Origin: Phascolomyces articulosus
Taxonomy: Eukaryota; Mucoromycota; Mucoromycetes; Mucorales; Lichtheimiaceae
Direction: 5' to 3'
Assembly (NCBI GenBank): GCA_025677815.1
Contig: JAIXMP010000026.1
Location: 372,001-436,000, forward strand
DNA: 64,000 nucleotides
A program made the translations under genes and the position numbers. Positions 33,893-46,430 of the stretch are shown piece after piece. The notes below the pieces were generated by a model that was not told the origin of the DNA, did no database searches, and was given only the letters and a program-made list of their open reading frames with translations. Positions within the stretch are counted from its first letter, which is position 1; each line of letters begins with the position of its first letter.

Positions 33893-34371
33893 ACAAAAGA
33901 AAATGTCATTTTAATTATAATACAAAATTTTTTTTTTTTTTACTGTATCGCATCTTTGTCATTTCAATTCCCTTCATTCAAAGAATAAAAGATTATATCC
34001 ATAATAAATGTATACGCAACACTGAAAGTTGAATTTGGTCATCAAATATGGAAACGGGGGCATTCTTAAAACCATATTGTGATTTTTACCTTTGCCAAAT
34101 TACACGAGTTTGAGCATCCTAATAATCAAAATGAATACAGCCCATGTAGTTTTTATTTTTTATATATAGATGAGTAAATGTGTGTATAAAGTTCCTTTAA
34201 GTTTATTAACACATATTATAATACATAAAAATATTTTTGAATTGGATAACTGGTATTTATATATTAACAGGTAAAGTGCTTTCATTTCAAAATACAAAAA
34301 TTTATATAATCTGAAAAAATAAGCTTGGAAAATCGGGAATACAATTCTTTTTAAGTATCTTTTGAAGGAAT
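33893..34371. other. 3' flank of CCP1, AT-rich
   Basis: Contains a likely polyadenylation signal context (AATAAA at about 33984) and a T run near 33931. No gene is seen. Confidence 0.4.
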
Positions 34372-34690
34372 CTAGGCGCTACCAATCCACATATGATCAT
34401 TTTTATCTTCATCGATTGTCATCATTATATTGGTGATTAGAATATTGCATTCTTGTAAAACCAGTGTTGATTTCTCTACCAGACTTAGACGCTGGAATGC
34501 AGAATAGTACGGTCTACTTTTGCAACAAAAACTCCTTCAGAAATATACCATAAATTTATAAAACAGAGTAATCATATTCCAAAAGTCATGGATATAATAA
34601 TTGGCATTTTGTTTGGTAGAGCTCCACCAGCTTCCTCAACACCAACTATACAACACACACTATTTTACCACAAAGCCTGAAAATATAGAA
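34372..34690 (-). pseudogene. Coding relic, unidentified
   Basis: Minus strand: EEAGGALPNKMPIIISMTFG, an in-frame TGA, CFINLWYISEGVFVAKVDR, a frameshift, then YYSAFQRLSLVEKSTLVLQE, CNILITNIMMTIDEDKNDHM and WIGSA ending at TAG 34374-34372. Open, coding-like composition is kept to a clean stop. It may be the end of another member of the unknown multicopy families, but I cannot name it. Confidence 0.4.
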
Positions 34691-37600
34691 TAGTGCGTTT
34701 GACCCTACAAGTAAACTGCAGGTCATAAGAAGATACAGTGGTGATAAACCTTTATTCAGATGCCAGTTAATAATAAAAATAATAACATGCCTGATAGTTA
34801 TTATGCTGGGATAATAAAACTATTGGAGACCACTATATATGTCATTTTCCATGAGCAGACAATCCTATACATACTTTGATACAATTAAAATTTTCGTTTA
34901 TCACTGAAGATTTTCGGCAATAAACAATCGCGTCGGGCCAGTTCGACAGTTGACTTTACAAGATAATCAAATCATATAAATGGTTAAAGATATTGGGGTC
35001 GAATAACAAATCCATTTTAAAAACTTATCAAGAAACGATACGATGGGTTGGAGAAAATGGGTAAGTATGACTTACTAATGGTAATAACGATAAAAAGAAA
35101 ATCGGGAATACCATTTTTATTATGAAGTGGATTAACTGGCATATGTAGATGATAATATGATAACAGTGCAATTCTTTTATAGGTATTTAAAGACCCTCAC
35201 TTCACCAAGAGAATACTCCAACTGCTAATGAAATAGAAGTATTCAAGATAACAGCATGGAAATTATATTATTTCAATATAAGAAATATAAGAACAATGCT
35301 TTAAAATTGGTAGGGAAAAAAATAAATATAATTTTATAAGCAGTATATAACATATAGTTATTATTCTATTGGACGTACGTAGTAGATTTTTTAAATAAAA
35401 AATGACAATTATTCAGGTAGTAGTATCTAAAAGCACAAGTATCGTTTGTGTCTCAAGAGCGAAATCAATGTAGCGTGTAGCGTGTATTCCTATACCCAAC
35501 AGCCCAATCAAATCAAATTTCAATAATATTTTGTTGTTGGGTTAACCAATTCGTTGTTTCATGACCTATAAATACATTTTTCATTTCCAACAAATTCTTG
35601 TCTCCATCAGTCAATTATTGAACTGTGTCTTTTTATGTGATGATTAACAACCCAGAGCGGCTCAGAGGCTATTTACTTTGCACAACAGGTAAATGAAAAT
35701 GCTATTCTGAAAAATTGTTTACAAAGTATACAAGTAAACAGGTGAACGAATGTTCATAAGCCGTTTTAAATAAAAAAAAAATCAAGCCGTAAAATCCGTT
35801 TTTTAAATTAAAGTTTGGTGTTACATAGAAGGTGAAGGAAGCCAGCTATCTCCTTGATTTTCGTATTTCCCATATTATACATTATATAACCACTGATCGA
35901 TTTTGATCCAACAACGTTATCTTGTGGCGATACCTCTCTTTTAAAATGTAAATGGACTGGATACATATAATTAGAAATAAAATGACTGTATTCAATTGTA
36001 TACAACAGTAAATTTATATTTTTTTTGCCAAACAATATATTGAGCTGTATATTTGATCATGCAAAAAAAAAAAAATATGGATGGTGGGTATATTGGTTCA
36101 CAGGGCTATAATTATAGCTTACTAGGACATTATCGTGCCTTTCTAGCCAGCACTCTCCACTTCAATATCAAAGACGTTTTTTTTCTTAATTGGATGCAAT
36201 TCTTGTAAGTGCTGCTAGGGCTTAATATTGAATTGTGTATAAAAATAAACATGAGTGAAGAATAGAATGAAACGAGAGAGACCTTTCATCGATGAAAATT
36301 GCTTCATAGAGTAAGAGATTTGCCATATTTAAAAACAATCAACAGAATTATGCAAGTAATATATTTGACGCAAATTGCAGATAACGAGGATAGTGCAACA
36401 ATTCATGGCTCGCGTATTACCATTTATTCATATCAGGCTGATGCAATATATCCGATCTTGGCTTGTCATCATCCTGCATACACGTTTTATTATTACAGTT
36501 ATTATATTCTAACTCTTCACCTCGTCACTTTAATGAATTGCATTCATTCAAGGATATTTTGGTTATTCAATGTGCTGCCTTGAAAATAATACAACACCCT
36601 ACTTGGGCTCTGTCATTTGATAATAAAAAAAGCGTAAAGTGATGATGCTTATGAAATTAAATACATTTATTTATGAAAAGAAGCAATGTCAAATCACGCC
36701 ATACAACAACCAGAACCCATCTCATCATGCCAAGTCAAAATTCTGCTCGTGTATTTCACACAGTGTAAATCTTCTTCTCCCTCCCCCCATTTTACTCAAT
36801 TGAAATTGGATAATCCATGTCAAGTTAAAAAGGCATAATAACCAAAAGTGATCATCCTGGATACTTTTTTTTTTGTAATAACAGATCATGCATCCACCAT
36901 CATGTATTGTATATATAATTAGCTGATGATTTTCATATTGGTTAATAATAATAACAACAAGTCAACAGCAACAACCGGAAGTTCCTAAATATAAATAACT
37001 TATTCTCATTGTGTATATACATATATATCGGGCGCCGGAAGATCCGGAAAGTTATTATTATGGTATCCCTTTTCCCGCCTTCTTTCCCTTGCCACTTCTT
37101 GTACTATTATAAACAATGTTGTTCTATTTTAAAGCGATAAAATAAGGTATTGTACATGTTTATAAAAAGAGAAGTTGATAAGATAAACTAAATTTTTTTA
37201 AAGTACAGCAAATGTAACAAAGCATAACGTCATTGATCGGTTAGTTTAAACACAATCCATCTATCTATTATCTACCTGCATAATAGTTCATTTTCTAATT
37301 AGAAAGGTATTACAACCGATATATTTATAAACATCATACATATATATATATATATATACAAAGAAATGGATGGTGGGTGTTGTTTATTTATACTAACATA
37401 TACTGAGAATCATCATTGAAAACATCAACTAGTACATAATAATTTTAGAATCGTTCTCTTGTTGGGGTGAAATAATAATAAACTTTTTTTTTGTTGTTCT
37501 GCCTTTTGTATGGTTATTTATGCTATTCATCAAGTTTTATCTGTTTATGGTGAATCATTCATCATTAAAAGCAGGCGGATATTTATTATTGTTGCGATGA

Positions 37601-38127
37601 TGGTTATCACTTTTTTTGGGGGGTACAAGTGGATCCCTCCTGTTTAGGACAGATACCACGTTGTTGTTGTTTTTTCTCTCTTTTTTTTTCTTTTCATTAT
37701 TTTCTATATATACATATCATCCACTACCATTCATCATTCATCATTCATTAGTGAATGCTTATTGCTATAATATAAATAACTTGTTACTAGTATATAGAGG
37801 TAGGTACATATTTATCATTATTTAAGCTTAGATATGCTATTTTAAACTATTATTCTAGCTAATAAGACAAAAGTATGAATAGATGAACAGTTAAGAGATA
37901 ATTGTAAGAACAGGTGGGGGATGAAAAAGAGTTTTATAGATGAAGCACGTGGCTCTGTTGAACCAAAGTACAAAAAAAAAGTCTGCCGATTTGGTGCAAC
38001 GTCAAGAGGAACAACAACAACAAATAATAATAGTGATAATGATGATGATGATAATAATAATAATGGGGTCGCGCGGCTCATTATTATACTTGTAAAGTTC
38101 ATACTTTGCATTTAAATAAGAATGCAT

Positions 38128-38160
38128 AATCATGATGATGATGATGATGATGATGATGAT
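38128..38160. repeat. (ATG)n microsatellite
   Basis: An uninterrupted ATGATG run of about 33 bp in non-coding DNA, close to AAT- and GAT-rich runs around 38020-38065. Confidence 0.8.
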
Positions 38161-39249
38161 AATGATGGCGTATTTTTTTTTATTCTTATCACTTACTCAT
38201 TCACTCTCCTTATTATTACTCATTGCATATAATCATTGTAATAGATGTTATTGAGTTGAGCACAAGCCTTTCAATTTGTGAAACCTTCTTGATGCGGATC
38301 AAATCTCGACCCATCCTTTATAAACCATAAACAACAACAACAACAAATAAATAAATAATAAATAAAAAAAAAGTAAAAAGTAAAAAGAAGGTAAATATAT
38401 AATACGGTGATGATGGTCTAGAAGGTTAGAAATAGAAATAGAAGAAGGGCTATTAAGATATTAAGTACTAGGATGCGTTAGGATTATACTAATAAGTATT
38501 ATAAGAATAGGTAAGAAAGAAAGAAGAATAAAAGAAGGTTTAAAAAAGTACGTCAAAAGAACAGTGACGTAAAGGAGCATGGATAGGTCACGCGTAACGC
38601 CATTGTGTAACCAAAATGACATCATTGCAAAAGATGGAATTGGTGTTCTGGAAGGGAGTTAGTATCTTTTTTTCTTTTCTAATCAACTTCTTCTTTTTCT
38701 TCTTCTTTACTTCTTCTTGTAAAAGTAACACTTTTTCTTTATATTTCTATCATGAAATAATAAAAGTAAAAGAATTGAAATGAAATAAAGAAAAAAGAAT
38801 GAAAAATAAGAATAAAAATGATGAAAAGTTATGGCTGACTTTTTTTTTTTTTTTTCAACAACGAGCCACTTTTTTTTCACTCAGTTCCGATTATTATTTG
38901 ATTGAATAAGAATGATGCTTGGTTGTTGTTGTTGTTGTTGTTGCTGTTGCTGTTGTTGTATTGGTTCTTATTGAATGATTAAATAATGATGATGTTGTTG
39001 AGGATGCTGGTAAAATAGAACTATTTGTTTTTTTTCATAAGGATGGTTTTGTATTCTTATTATGGTGTATTTACCATGGATGAGGATGGTACTGTTATTA
39101 TTTCTTCTTAAAGTATCTTCTTGTACTTAATAAATCATCGTATAATAATTATATATTCATAATTTCCAACCCCCAATTTTTTTTTTCTTTTTTCTTACAG
39201 CCAAAACGCAACTTTTTTTTTTCTTTTTTGCACCCAAGAAAAAAAAAAT

Positions 39250-39390
39250 CTCCTTTTTTCTCTTTTTCTTTCTCTTTCTTCCTTTTGGGCTTGATTTTCT
39301 CAACTTTTTTTTTTTCTTTCTTCTTCTTTCTTTCTCTTTCACTTTTTCTTTTCTTTTCTCTCTCTCTCTCTCTCTCTTTTTTTTCCCACA
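39250..39390. repeat. Pyrimidine tract with (TC)n before the F-box gene
   Basis: About 140 bp of almost pure C and T on the plus strand, including TCTCTCTCTCTCTCTCTC near 39358-39376, ends ~110 bp before the start codon. Such tracts precede many start codons in this window. It is likely promoter or leader sequence; the Lys/Arg/Glu-rich minus-strand frame across it is an artefact. Confidence 0.6.
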
Positions 39391-39495
39391 TTATTCCCAA
39401 ACGTTCGCAAAACTGAATCGCGCCGCGTGCTCGGTATTTAATCTTGCTGGCTATTGGATAATTTGCCACAAAACGACATTACGGACGATTTGTGC

Positions 39496-41346
39496 ATGAC
39501 GAGAGATGCGATCTTGGGTAAAAGCTCACCATTGGCTGAGTGGGAACCCAAGTCGTTCAGCAGGACTACAACAACTACTATTACTACTACACCACTACCT
39601 GCAACACATATCACCACCCCTTCCTCTACTACGACTATTACACCCCCACCCACAAAAGGAAAAACAATTCCTACTACAAAAACGCAGCTGACGCCATCGT
39701 GCCTGAAACGTATCTTTCAATACCTTTCCCGATCCGAATTAGTGCGCGTTGCTTTGACCTGCCGAGCATGGTCAACACCTGCATTGGAAAGAGTCTGGTC
39801 AAGTTTCAAGTTTGTACGTGAACGAGAATTTGAGCGCGTTTTTGCCATGATTACGCGGCGCAGTGCATCGCATCGATATGGTTTGTTTGTTAAAACGCTT
39901 GAACTGGTTCATGCCGACAGAGACTTTTATGTCAGTCCCAATATCATTTTACTCGTTACTTTGGCTTGTCCAAATCTCGAATCCATATCAATCACTTTTC
40001 ATAATACCCGGCCGGTCGCACCTCCTATGATGATGCAACATCGACCTGTCTTACCACCTATTAAACGACCAGGAGATATGACACCCCATCCTATTCATCC
40101 ATCACAACAACAACAACAACAACAACAAAATAAACAGCATCCGCATCATAATAATAATAATAATATTCCTCATCCACCTTTTCCATTACAACAACCACCA
40201 TCTCATCATCATCATAATAACAACAATACTCCTCCTATTCCAAGACCTCATCATTCTCCCCCTCCCATTCAACAAGTTAATAACAATAATCATCCACATC
40301 ATCATACTAATAATACTACTAATAATAACAATAATCATCTTCATCCACATCATCCATCATCTTCATCCTCTTCCAGTACATCCTCATCTTCACAACATCA
40401 TCGCCAACACAATCATTCATTACCTTTAGCCCATTTCGCCCACAATTGTCGAAAATTACGTCATATTCGATTAACATCGTATTCCCCCAAAACGGATGAT
40501 TCAGTCTACGAAATGGCGAAATACCTAAAATCTGGTACCTTGGAAAGTATTGTCTTTACAGGTTGTACGACCTTGCAAAGTAGTACACTTTGCAAATTAG
40601 CCTTGACGAATCCACAACTACGTCATATCGAAATCATGGGGAATACACCTGTCAGTGATTCCAGTTTGGCGACATTAGCAGAACATTGTGGACAGTATTT
40701 GGAAAGTATCAGTATTGGGAATGCACATCATTTGACGGATTTATCTATACGACATGTTGCCAAACGATGTAAACAATTAAAACAGTTGATCTTGTTTAGT
40801 AATCCGGATGGGAATAAATTACATGAAGAAACATTGATGGAAGTGTTGCGTCAATGTTCTCAATTACGGGTTATGAATTTGAGTAATGCTCGGGTGCTGA
40901 GTGATCAATTTTTTGAATTGGCGGCAACGCGTGTGGAACGAGAATTGAAGGTGATTCAACAACAAGGGAATCTTTATACAAAGTATTCACATCATCATAA
41001 AAATCAACAGCAACAACAACAGCATTCTACACCATCATCATTATTACCTTCGTCTGGATTACAACGACTTTGTTTGGGAGGTGTACGACGGGAAGTGATT
41101 CGAGGTCCTGGGATGACTCGTCTTATACAATTGAGTGCAAGTAAAAATGATAGTGATGATGACGAGGATGATGATGACGACGAGGAAGAGGAGGATAAAG
41201 GACATGATCGATTATTACCTACCGCTGACAACAATCTTTCACATATCATGGGCAGTGCGGCGCATATGCCAAAATCAACAGTGATTAGAGGAAGCTCGAT
41301 CTGGTGGCAACGCCGACGTCCAGTATTCGATGCATCACAACAATAA
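39496..41346 (+). CDS. F-box protein with LRR-like C-terminus and a His/Asn/Gln/Ser-rich insertion
   Basis: Predicted single-exon protein of 616 aa from the first ATG of the frame (39496); the frame extends upstream only through TTG. Order: a Thr/Pro-rich N-terminus, an F-box at about 65-110 (LTPSCLKRIFQYLSRSELVR, VALTCRAWSTPALERVWSSF), a first leucine-rich stretch (LLVTLACPNLESISITF), a ~130-residue low-complexity insertion of His, Asn, Gln, Pro and Ser, then LRR-like units (CRKLRHIRLTSY-type, LASLAEHCGQYLESISI-type, RHVAKRCKQLKQLILF, LRQCSQLRVMNLSNARVLSD). An acidic Asp/Glu tract lies near residue 570. F-box proteins act as substrate receptors of SCF ubiquitin ligases; the LRRs would bind the target, which is unknown. 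The insertion splits the LRR array. Confidence 0.82.
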   Translation: MTRDAILGKSSPLAEWEPKSFSRTTTTTITTTPLPATHITTPSSTTTITPPPTKGKTIPTTKTQLTPSCLKRIFQYLSRSELVRVALTCRAWSTPALERVWSSFKFVREREFERVFAMITRRSASHRYGLFVKTLELVHADRDFYVSPNIILLVTLACPNLESISITFHNTRPVAPPMMMQHRPVLPPIKRPGDMTPHPIHPSQQQQQQQQNKQHPHHNNNNNIPHPPFPLQQPPSHHHHNNNNTPPIPRPHHSPPPIQQVNNNNHPHHHTNNTTNNNNNHLHPHHPSSSSSSSTSSSSQHHRQHNHSLPLAHFAHNCRKLRHIRLTSYSPKTDDSVYEMAKYLKSGTLESIVFTGCTTLQSSTLCKLALTNPQLRHIEIMGNTPVSDSSLATLAEHCGQYLESISIGNAHHLTDLSIRHVAKRCKQLKQLILFSNPDGNKLHEETLMEVLRQCSQLRVMNLSNARVLSDQFFELAATRVERELKVIQQQGNLYTKYSHHHKNQQQQQQHSTPSSLLPSSGLQRLCLGGVRREVIRGPGMTRLIQLSASKNDSDDDEDDDDDEEEEDKGHDRLLPTADNNLSHIMGSAAHMPKSTVIRGSSIWWQRRRPVFDASQQ

Positions 41347-42244
41347 CAACATTACAACAAAATAAACAAACAACACACACCCAACATTATATATATAGCT
41401 ATATAAATATACATTTTACCATCCAATCCAACACACACAACACATAATAATCATTCCCCTTCCCTTCCCCTCCATTTTATTTTTACAAACAAACTAACTA
41501 CTTCTTTAGTATACTCTTTACAAAAAAAAAAACTTTTAGAAGTGAAGGATGGGCATATATTATAAAAAAAAGGGAACTTCCAATACACTTCTTGACTTTA
41601 TATCAAATTTGTTTTTTTTTCTCTCCCCCTTTTGTCTCTGCAACTTGTAATTTAACCCGTATACACACACTAAATCTCTCCCCCCATCTCACCCTATTTC
41701 TTTTTTTTTTTCCAATCCAAAATTTGAATGGAACCACATTGTATACAAAATATGAAATGGGAAATATATAATTTCTTTTGCTTTTATATATATATATATA
41801 TATATAATTATAATCATTATTATTATCGTTATCCTAGGACTGTGGTGAGAAAAAAAATGGATTCACTTTTTAAAAAAGATCGACATTGTTCTAGATTTCT
41901 TTGATGTTACAGCTAAAATCATAAAGGAGAGAAACGGGTAAAATAAATAAATAAATTTTTCTTTTAGTATATTATGGATAAAGTAACTCACAAGTGACAA
42001 AACAATTATTATCCTTCCTTTGGATAGATATCCTTTCTTCCCTCCCTCCCTCCCCCCAATATATATGGGTAGATGGAAGGTGGCACCATCCTCATCACTG
42101 TTTAGCAATTAATATAGAATAATAATGACGTTTTTTTTTCTGTGTCATGTTCCACGATATTTACAATCATGGAAAGAATTCAAATTTATTATTCAATTCA
42201 ATTCTTCTAGCCTTATTATTATATTATAAAATAATCAGAAGAGG

Positions 42245-42281
<37 letters not shown>

Positions 42282-43829
42282 TTAAAGTTTGTTATGGTAC
42301 AGCGCTAGAGAATAAATTACCTTTATATAATAAAGTTAATGTATTATATAACGTTCTCTCTTTTGTATTACGATGATGGTAGGTAAAATGATATTTTATC
42401 ATCCCATCTTATTTTAATAAAATGACTTGGTGTTTAGGTTTGAATATGATGTTTTGCCACGTTTATTATTATTCCTTCTATCAATCTAGTCTTTTAAACT
42501 AGCAAGAGTCAATCATATACCTTACTTTTATTTGAAAAAAGTAATTTAAGAATAAAAGATGGATTAGGTAATAATGTATCACAACCCATCTATTATTTTG
42601 AATGTACACAAGAGTGGAAGAAGAAGATGGATGGGGCTTATTCTTACTTGTTACCAAGTATATAAAACAAACACTTGTAAAAAAAACCAAATGGACTCTC
42701 TATTCTTATAACAAACTAATATTAGAAAAAAAATAATCTCCTTCCTGCGTCATCAACCCATGATGATCTTCATGTAATCACGTCATAATAAATAATTTAT
42801 AATTTAGGGGGGGATTCATGCATATTGACGTTTGGTTGCTCTCCGATAAGAAAAAGCCATGACAATAACTCAGCTCAAGAAGCATGAATAAAATACAGCA
42901 ACGGATCAATAAAAACAATATACTTTATTTTTCTTCTCTCTCCTTTTTATTTCAGCGTTGTTGTTAATAATGATATTTAGTACCCACGCCATCATGGGTA
43001 ATTTAGTATTGATCATCCGTTCTGTTCAGGGTCATTCAATGGTCTGTATTATCACTCAGTAACGAAAGGGAGGGAGAAGGTTTCTATACCCCTTCCCTTG
43101 GCTTAAATGGACAAAATGCTTGTAAATTTAAGTAATAGGATGGTTTTTTTTATAGAACAGCTGTCAGACACATAGCAATAAAATGTTTACTGAATAACCC
43201 CCCCAAAAAAAAGTGATTCGTGTAATATGTCCAACTATAACATATTTTCATTATACTACAAATAAAGAAATGGTGGATTGAATCACACTCAATTAATAGA
43301 AGATGAATATAATTATTTGCATCTCGTTTGTTGTTGACATTCATATAAGAAACTTTTTTCCTTACTTTTATTGAGTTCTTCATAAACATAAATTAGAATA
43401 ACCAGCATCTTCTTGTTGGCCTATGTATGAATTGTTCGATAATTCGCCACGTAACATAATACAAGATAATGCAAAGATCATTATAGGCTTAGAAAATGTT
43501 GTTTTCATAAACAAAAAGTAATAATCGACATGTTTTATTTTGTGGTTGAATCTTGTTAGTTCTACTAATAAGTAAAAAAACGACCGCATAAAATATATAA
43601 CCTATTAAATCGTTTTATTGTCATAGTGTAGTAAAAGTTGCATATTTATCCATTATTACTGTGGGCAACACATATTCTTTAAGTATCAATGTATTTTTTT
43701 TTTCATATTAAGTCATAATACAACAAAGATTCATTTTCTGATAACTGATTGGACATATCCGCTGTTTGTATCTAAATCTAACATAAAATATCAAAGATTC
43801 TTACAACAAAGTCATATTCTCGTTATGCT
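41347..43829. other. Intergenic, AT-rich with microsatellites
   Basis: No gene is supported. (TA)n runs lie at about 41785-41804 and 42248-42278. The first 300 bp are the likely 3' untranslated region of the F-box gene. Confidence 0.45.
42248..42278. repeat. (TA)n microsatellite
   Basis: An uninterrupted TATATA run of about 30 bp in intergenic DNA. Confidence 0.85.
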
Positions 43830-44089
43830 CTTTATTGAACCGGCTTTATTAGGTTTAAACAATGGACATGATTATACTGGTCCACTTCTTAGTGTTTTGG
43901 CAACACTGCATTTAAAAAGTATAAAAAGCCTTGAGTAGGATACTCACTAATAACAAAACCTTTTGTCTGTTGCATAACTGCTGCACCAAATGCTTTCCAC
44001 TTTATTGATCCTTCACTTTTTCCCTTATTTAAGTTGAAAAGAAAACGCAAAAACTCAACACAAGCCATTGCCATTATATTAACGTTCAC
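43830..44089 (-). pseudogene. Coding relic, unidentified
   Basis: A 66-codon frame (44089-43889) reads MACVEFLRFLFNLNKGKSEG, SIKWKAFGAAVMQQTKGFVI and SEYPTQGFLYFLNAVLPKH, then TAA. Beyond the stop the same frame continues EVDQYNHVHCLNLIKPVQ before further stops. It loosely recalls the central part of the multicopy proteins seen at 8.6-15 kb (AxxxQ...YAEY pattern, from memory). Probably a fragment. Confidence 0.35.
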
Positions 44090-44482
44090 AAAAGTTTATT
44101 GAATGAATTATGATATGAACTCTTAAGAAGTATCAAATCTAGAGTGATTATGTTTTCTTTTGGGTGGTTTTAGAGTTTGGGCTTAGAATATTGTTTTATG
44201 TAATCGTGTTTCTGTATTGCACAAAGACGTGAAGATGAAATGAAGCTGGTTTTTTTTTGTTTTACTTTAATCAATTATAAGTTTGTGATCTTACTTTATA
44301 GTCGTTCAGCAGCAGTGAATCAAACATTCAACGGCTTGATTAAAAAAAATTCATATTATCAGAGTCGATTTGAACGAAAAAAAAGTAAAGAACCGTAAAT
44401 ACTCTTTTCTTTTCTGAATTATCTGCATATAAACAAATATTACTCATTATTTATATATAGGAAGCATTTATGATGATCTTAC

Positions 44483-44499
44483 AAAGTTTTGGCTTAGCT
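44483..44499 (+). promoter_or_regulatory. 17-bp block shared with HET copy 1 upstream region
   Basis: This is AAAGTTTTGGCTTAGCT, identical to 4702-4718. It lies 358 bp before the ATG of HET copy 3, and looser similarity continues toward the gene. Confidence 0.5.
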
Positions 44500-44840
44500 A
44501 CTTGAAATATGTCACAAATTTTAGTGAGAAAAAGGTATATTTATAAAGCGTTATTTTTTTCAGTTCTTCTTTACTATGTACTAAAAACGCAACATTTCAT
44601 TTTTCGTTTTCTATTTACCACTTCCATCACTACTCTTCATTTGGTAGAAAATTCTTAAAAGAACGCGTATTTACTATCATTAAAATCCATCATCATTGTA
44701 TACTCTCTTGCAATTTTTCCGATATATAGTGCCATTCATTTCTTTTTTATCTGTGAGTAAACACCTTTTTTTTATTTCTATTATCTACGATTATATTGAA
44801 CCTAACTTGTCAAACTTATTTTATATATAATCATAGAAAA

Positions 44841-46430
44841 ATGTATATTACCTACGAAACGGCTCAATACTCTAGACTTAACGACAAAAAGAGTAACTGC
44901 GCCAAACGTGAAACACCACCCATAGCAATCCCCAATGATTTGCCCAAGCCAGACTTTATGCCTGCCAAACTTGTTCGTATTTCTGACATGAAAGTGGTCT
45001 TTGGATCTCAAGTCAACGAAGGTTACTGCGCATTATCGTATTCATGGGATCAATCTGGAGATATTTTACTTGATAAAACCACTGGGAAATTTAAACGAAT
45101 CGATAAAAGCAAACACAAGATTGTTTTTAATTGCAGTTTTTTCAATAGAATTAGGCTCTATTTATATTATAGTAAAAGTTACAATATCTTTAAAGATACC
45201 GATTACGTCAAATTTGAAGGCATTATTCAGTTTATATGTCGACGATTCAACATCAAATATATATGGTATGATCAAAAGTGTATTGATCAAAACGATAAAG
45301 AGGAAAAACAACGTGAAATACGCAACATGCATCATATATACGAAAATGCTTATTGTACCGTTGCACTTGTACCTGATTACACTGCTGATGACGATTTAAA
45401 TCCAAGCAAACAACAATATTTCAAACGTTTATGGACTTTAGAAGAAGCAATAGAGTCAAAAAGATTATTATTTGTCGGCAAAAACATACACAATTATTCG
45501 ACTGAATATAGGATTCAATTGAAGCTAAAAGGTTTACTCGGACCATTATCGGAACTCAGTACACCACAAATTCTAAACCATGCACATCAACGAACAAGCA
45601 CCAATGAACACGACTGTGTCTTTGCACTCATGCATCTTTTCCCAGAATTTATCGACAAAATCAACATTGATTACGATCAAAGACTAGAAAACTTGATGAT
45701 TTAATTTTATGGTCTTTTAGCAAAAAAAGACATCAGCATTTTGTTTTTTAAGAGAATCTGTAAATATTATAAATCGACAATTAAAAAGTACAAGTTTTTG
45801 CCATCATGGACCGGTGCTAATGGTGAGCACATTATATTAGATAAAACGACCTCATTTCAAAATTACGATATAATTGGAAAAAACATGCGTGTTACAACTA
45901 CTTGTGTTACAAGCAATCAATCCATCAATGACAATTTAACTATACGAAGAAAAGATATACCACCAAGTCCTGGGGATATCAATGATGGTGATAATGGCAA
46001 CGATTATCATTTGTGCATACTTGTTCAACTATCCGAAGCAAATGAAATGAAAAGAATTTTATTGGATCATTATGGTGGTGCCTATTCGCATGTTTGTCAA
46101 GAATCATTTATCAAAGAAATCTCTGAAAAGCTTCAGCATTTATCAAGATTCATGGAGATAAAAAAGGAAAACTTGTACTGGTGCCACAAAAAAGGATCTG
46201 CAGCGATTAATTTTGATGATTTAACAGACAGTCTGGGTGACCCTTCTGCACAATATGTCATCCTTTCTGAAATTTCGTTTGAAATGAATGGTTTTGACCG
46301 CTTGTACCCAGTAATAAAAAAAAAGCAAGTTGAAGAATACTATAAAGCTATTGGATGCTGTAGAATAGGACATTTTAAAGATGTTTTCATTGGTTGTAAT
46401 TTAAACAAAGAAACGCTTTTGATTCAATAA
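44841..46430 (+). pseudogene. HET-domain gene, copy 3, interrupted by one in-frame TAA
   Basis: The start is set at 44841 by the shared context GAAAAATGTATAT and the conserved MYITYE beginning; an upstream in-frame ATG at 44796 lies in what is leader in copy 1. HET elements are present: GYCALSYSWDQSGD, IKYIWYDQKCIDQNDKEEKQ, MHHIYENAYCTVALVPDY, YFKRLWTLEEAIESKRLLF, HQRTSTNEHDCVFALMHLF. TAA at 45702-45704 stands where copy 1 has Gln (LLIQFY). Past it, the same frame stays open for 241 codons with the full family tail (LPSWTGANGEH, YKAIGCCRI, ending TLLIQ). No frameshift is seen. A further oddity is Cys in HDCVFAL where copies 1 and 2 have Arg. Options are a recent pseudogene, a strain polymorphism or sequencing error, or a truncated 287-aa product keeping the HET core. 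Confidence 0.8.

Larger units (their letters stand above)
34691..39495. other. Long gene-poor stretch upstream of the F-box gene
   Basis: No gene is supported. A weak minus-strand frame at 36035-35808 (VHLHFKREVSPQDNVVGSKS and GNTKIKEIAGFLHLL) could be another relic. The last 2 kb are full of microsatellites and pyrimidine tracts and probably include the promoter and 5' leader of the F-box gene. Confidence 0.4.

Noticed and set aside
39149..39469. Lys/Arg/Glu-rich minus-strand frame of 106 codons
   Set aside because: It is simply the complement of a C/T tract upstream of the F-box gene.
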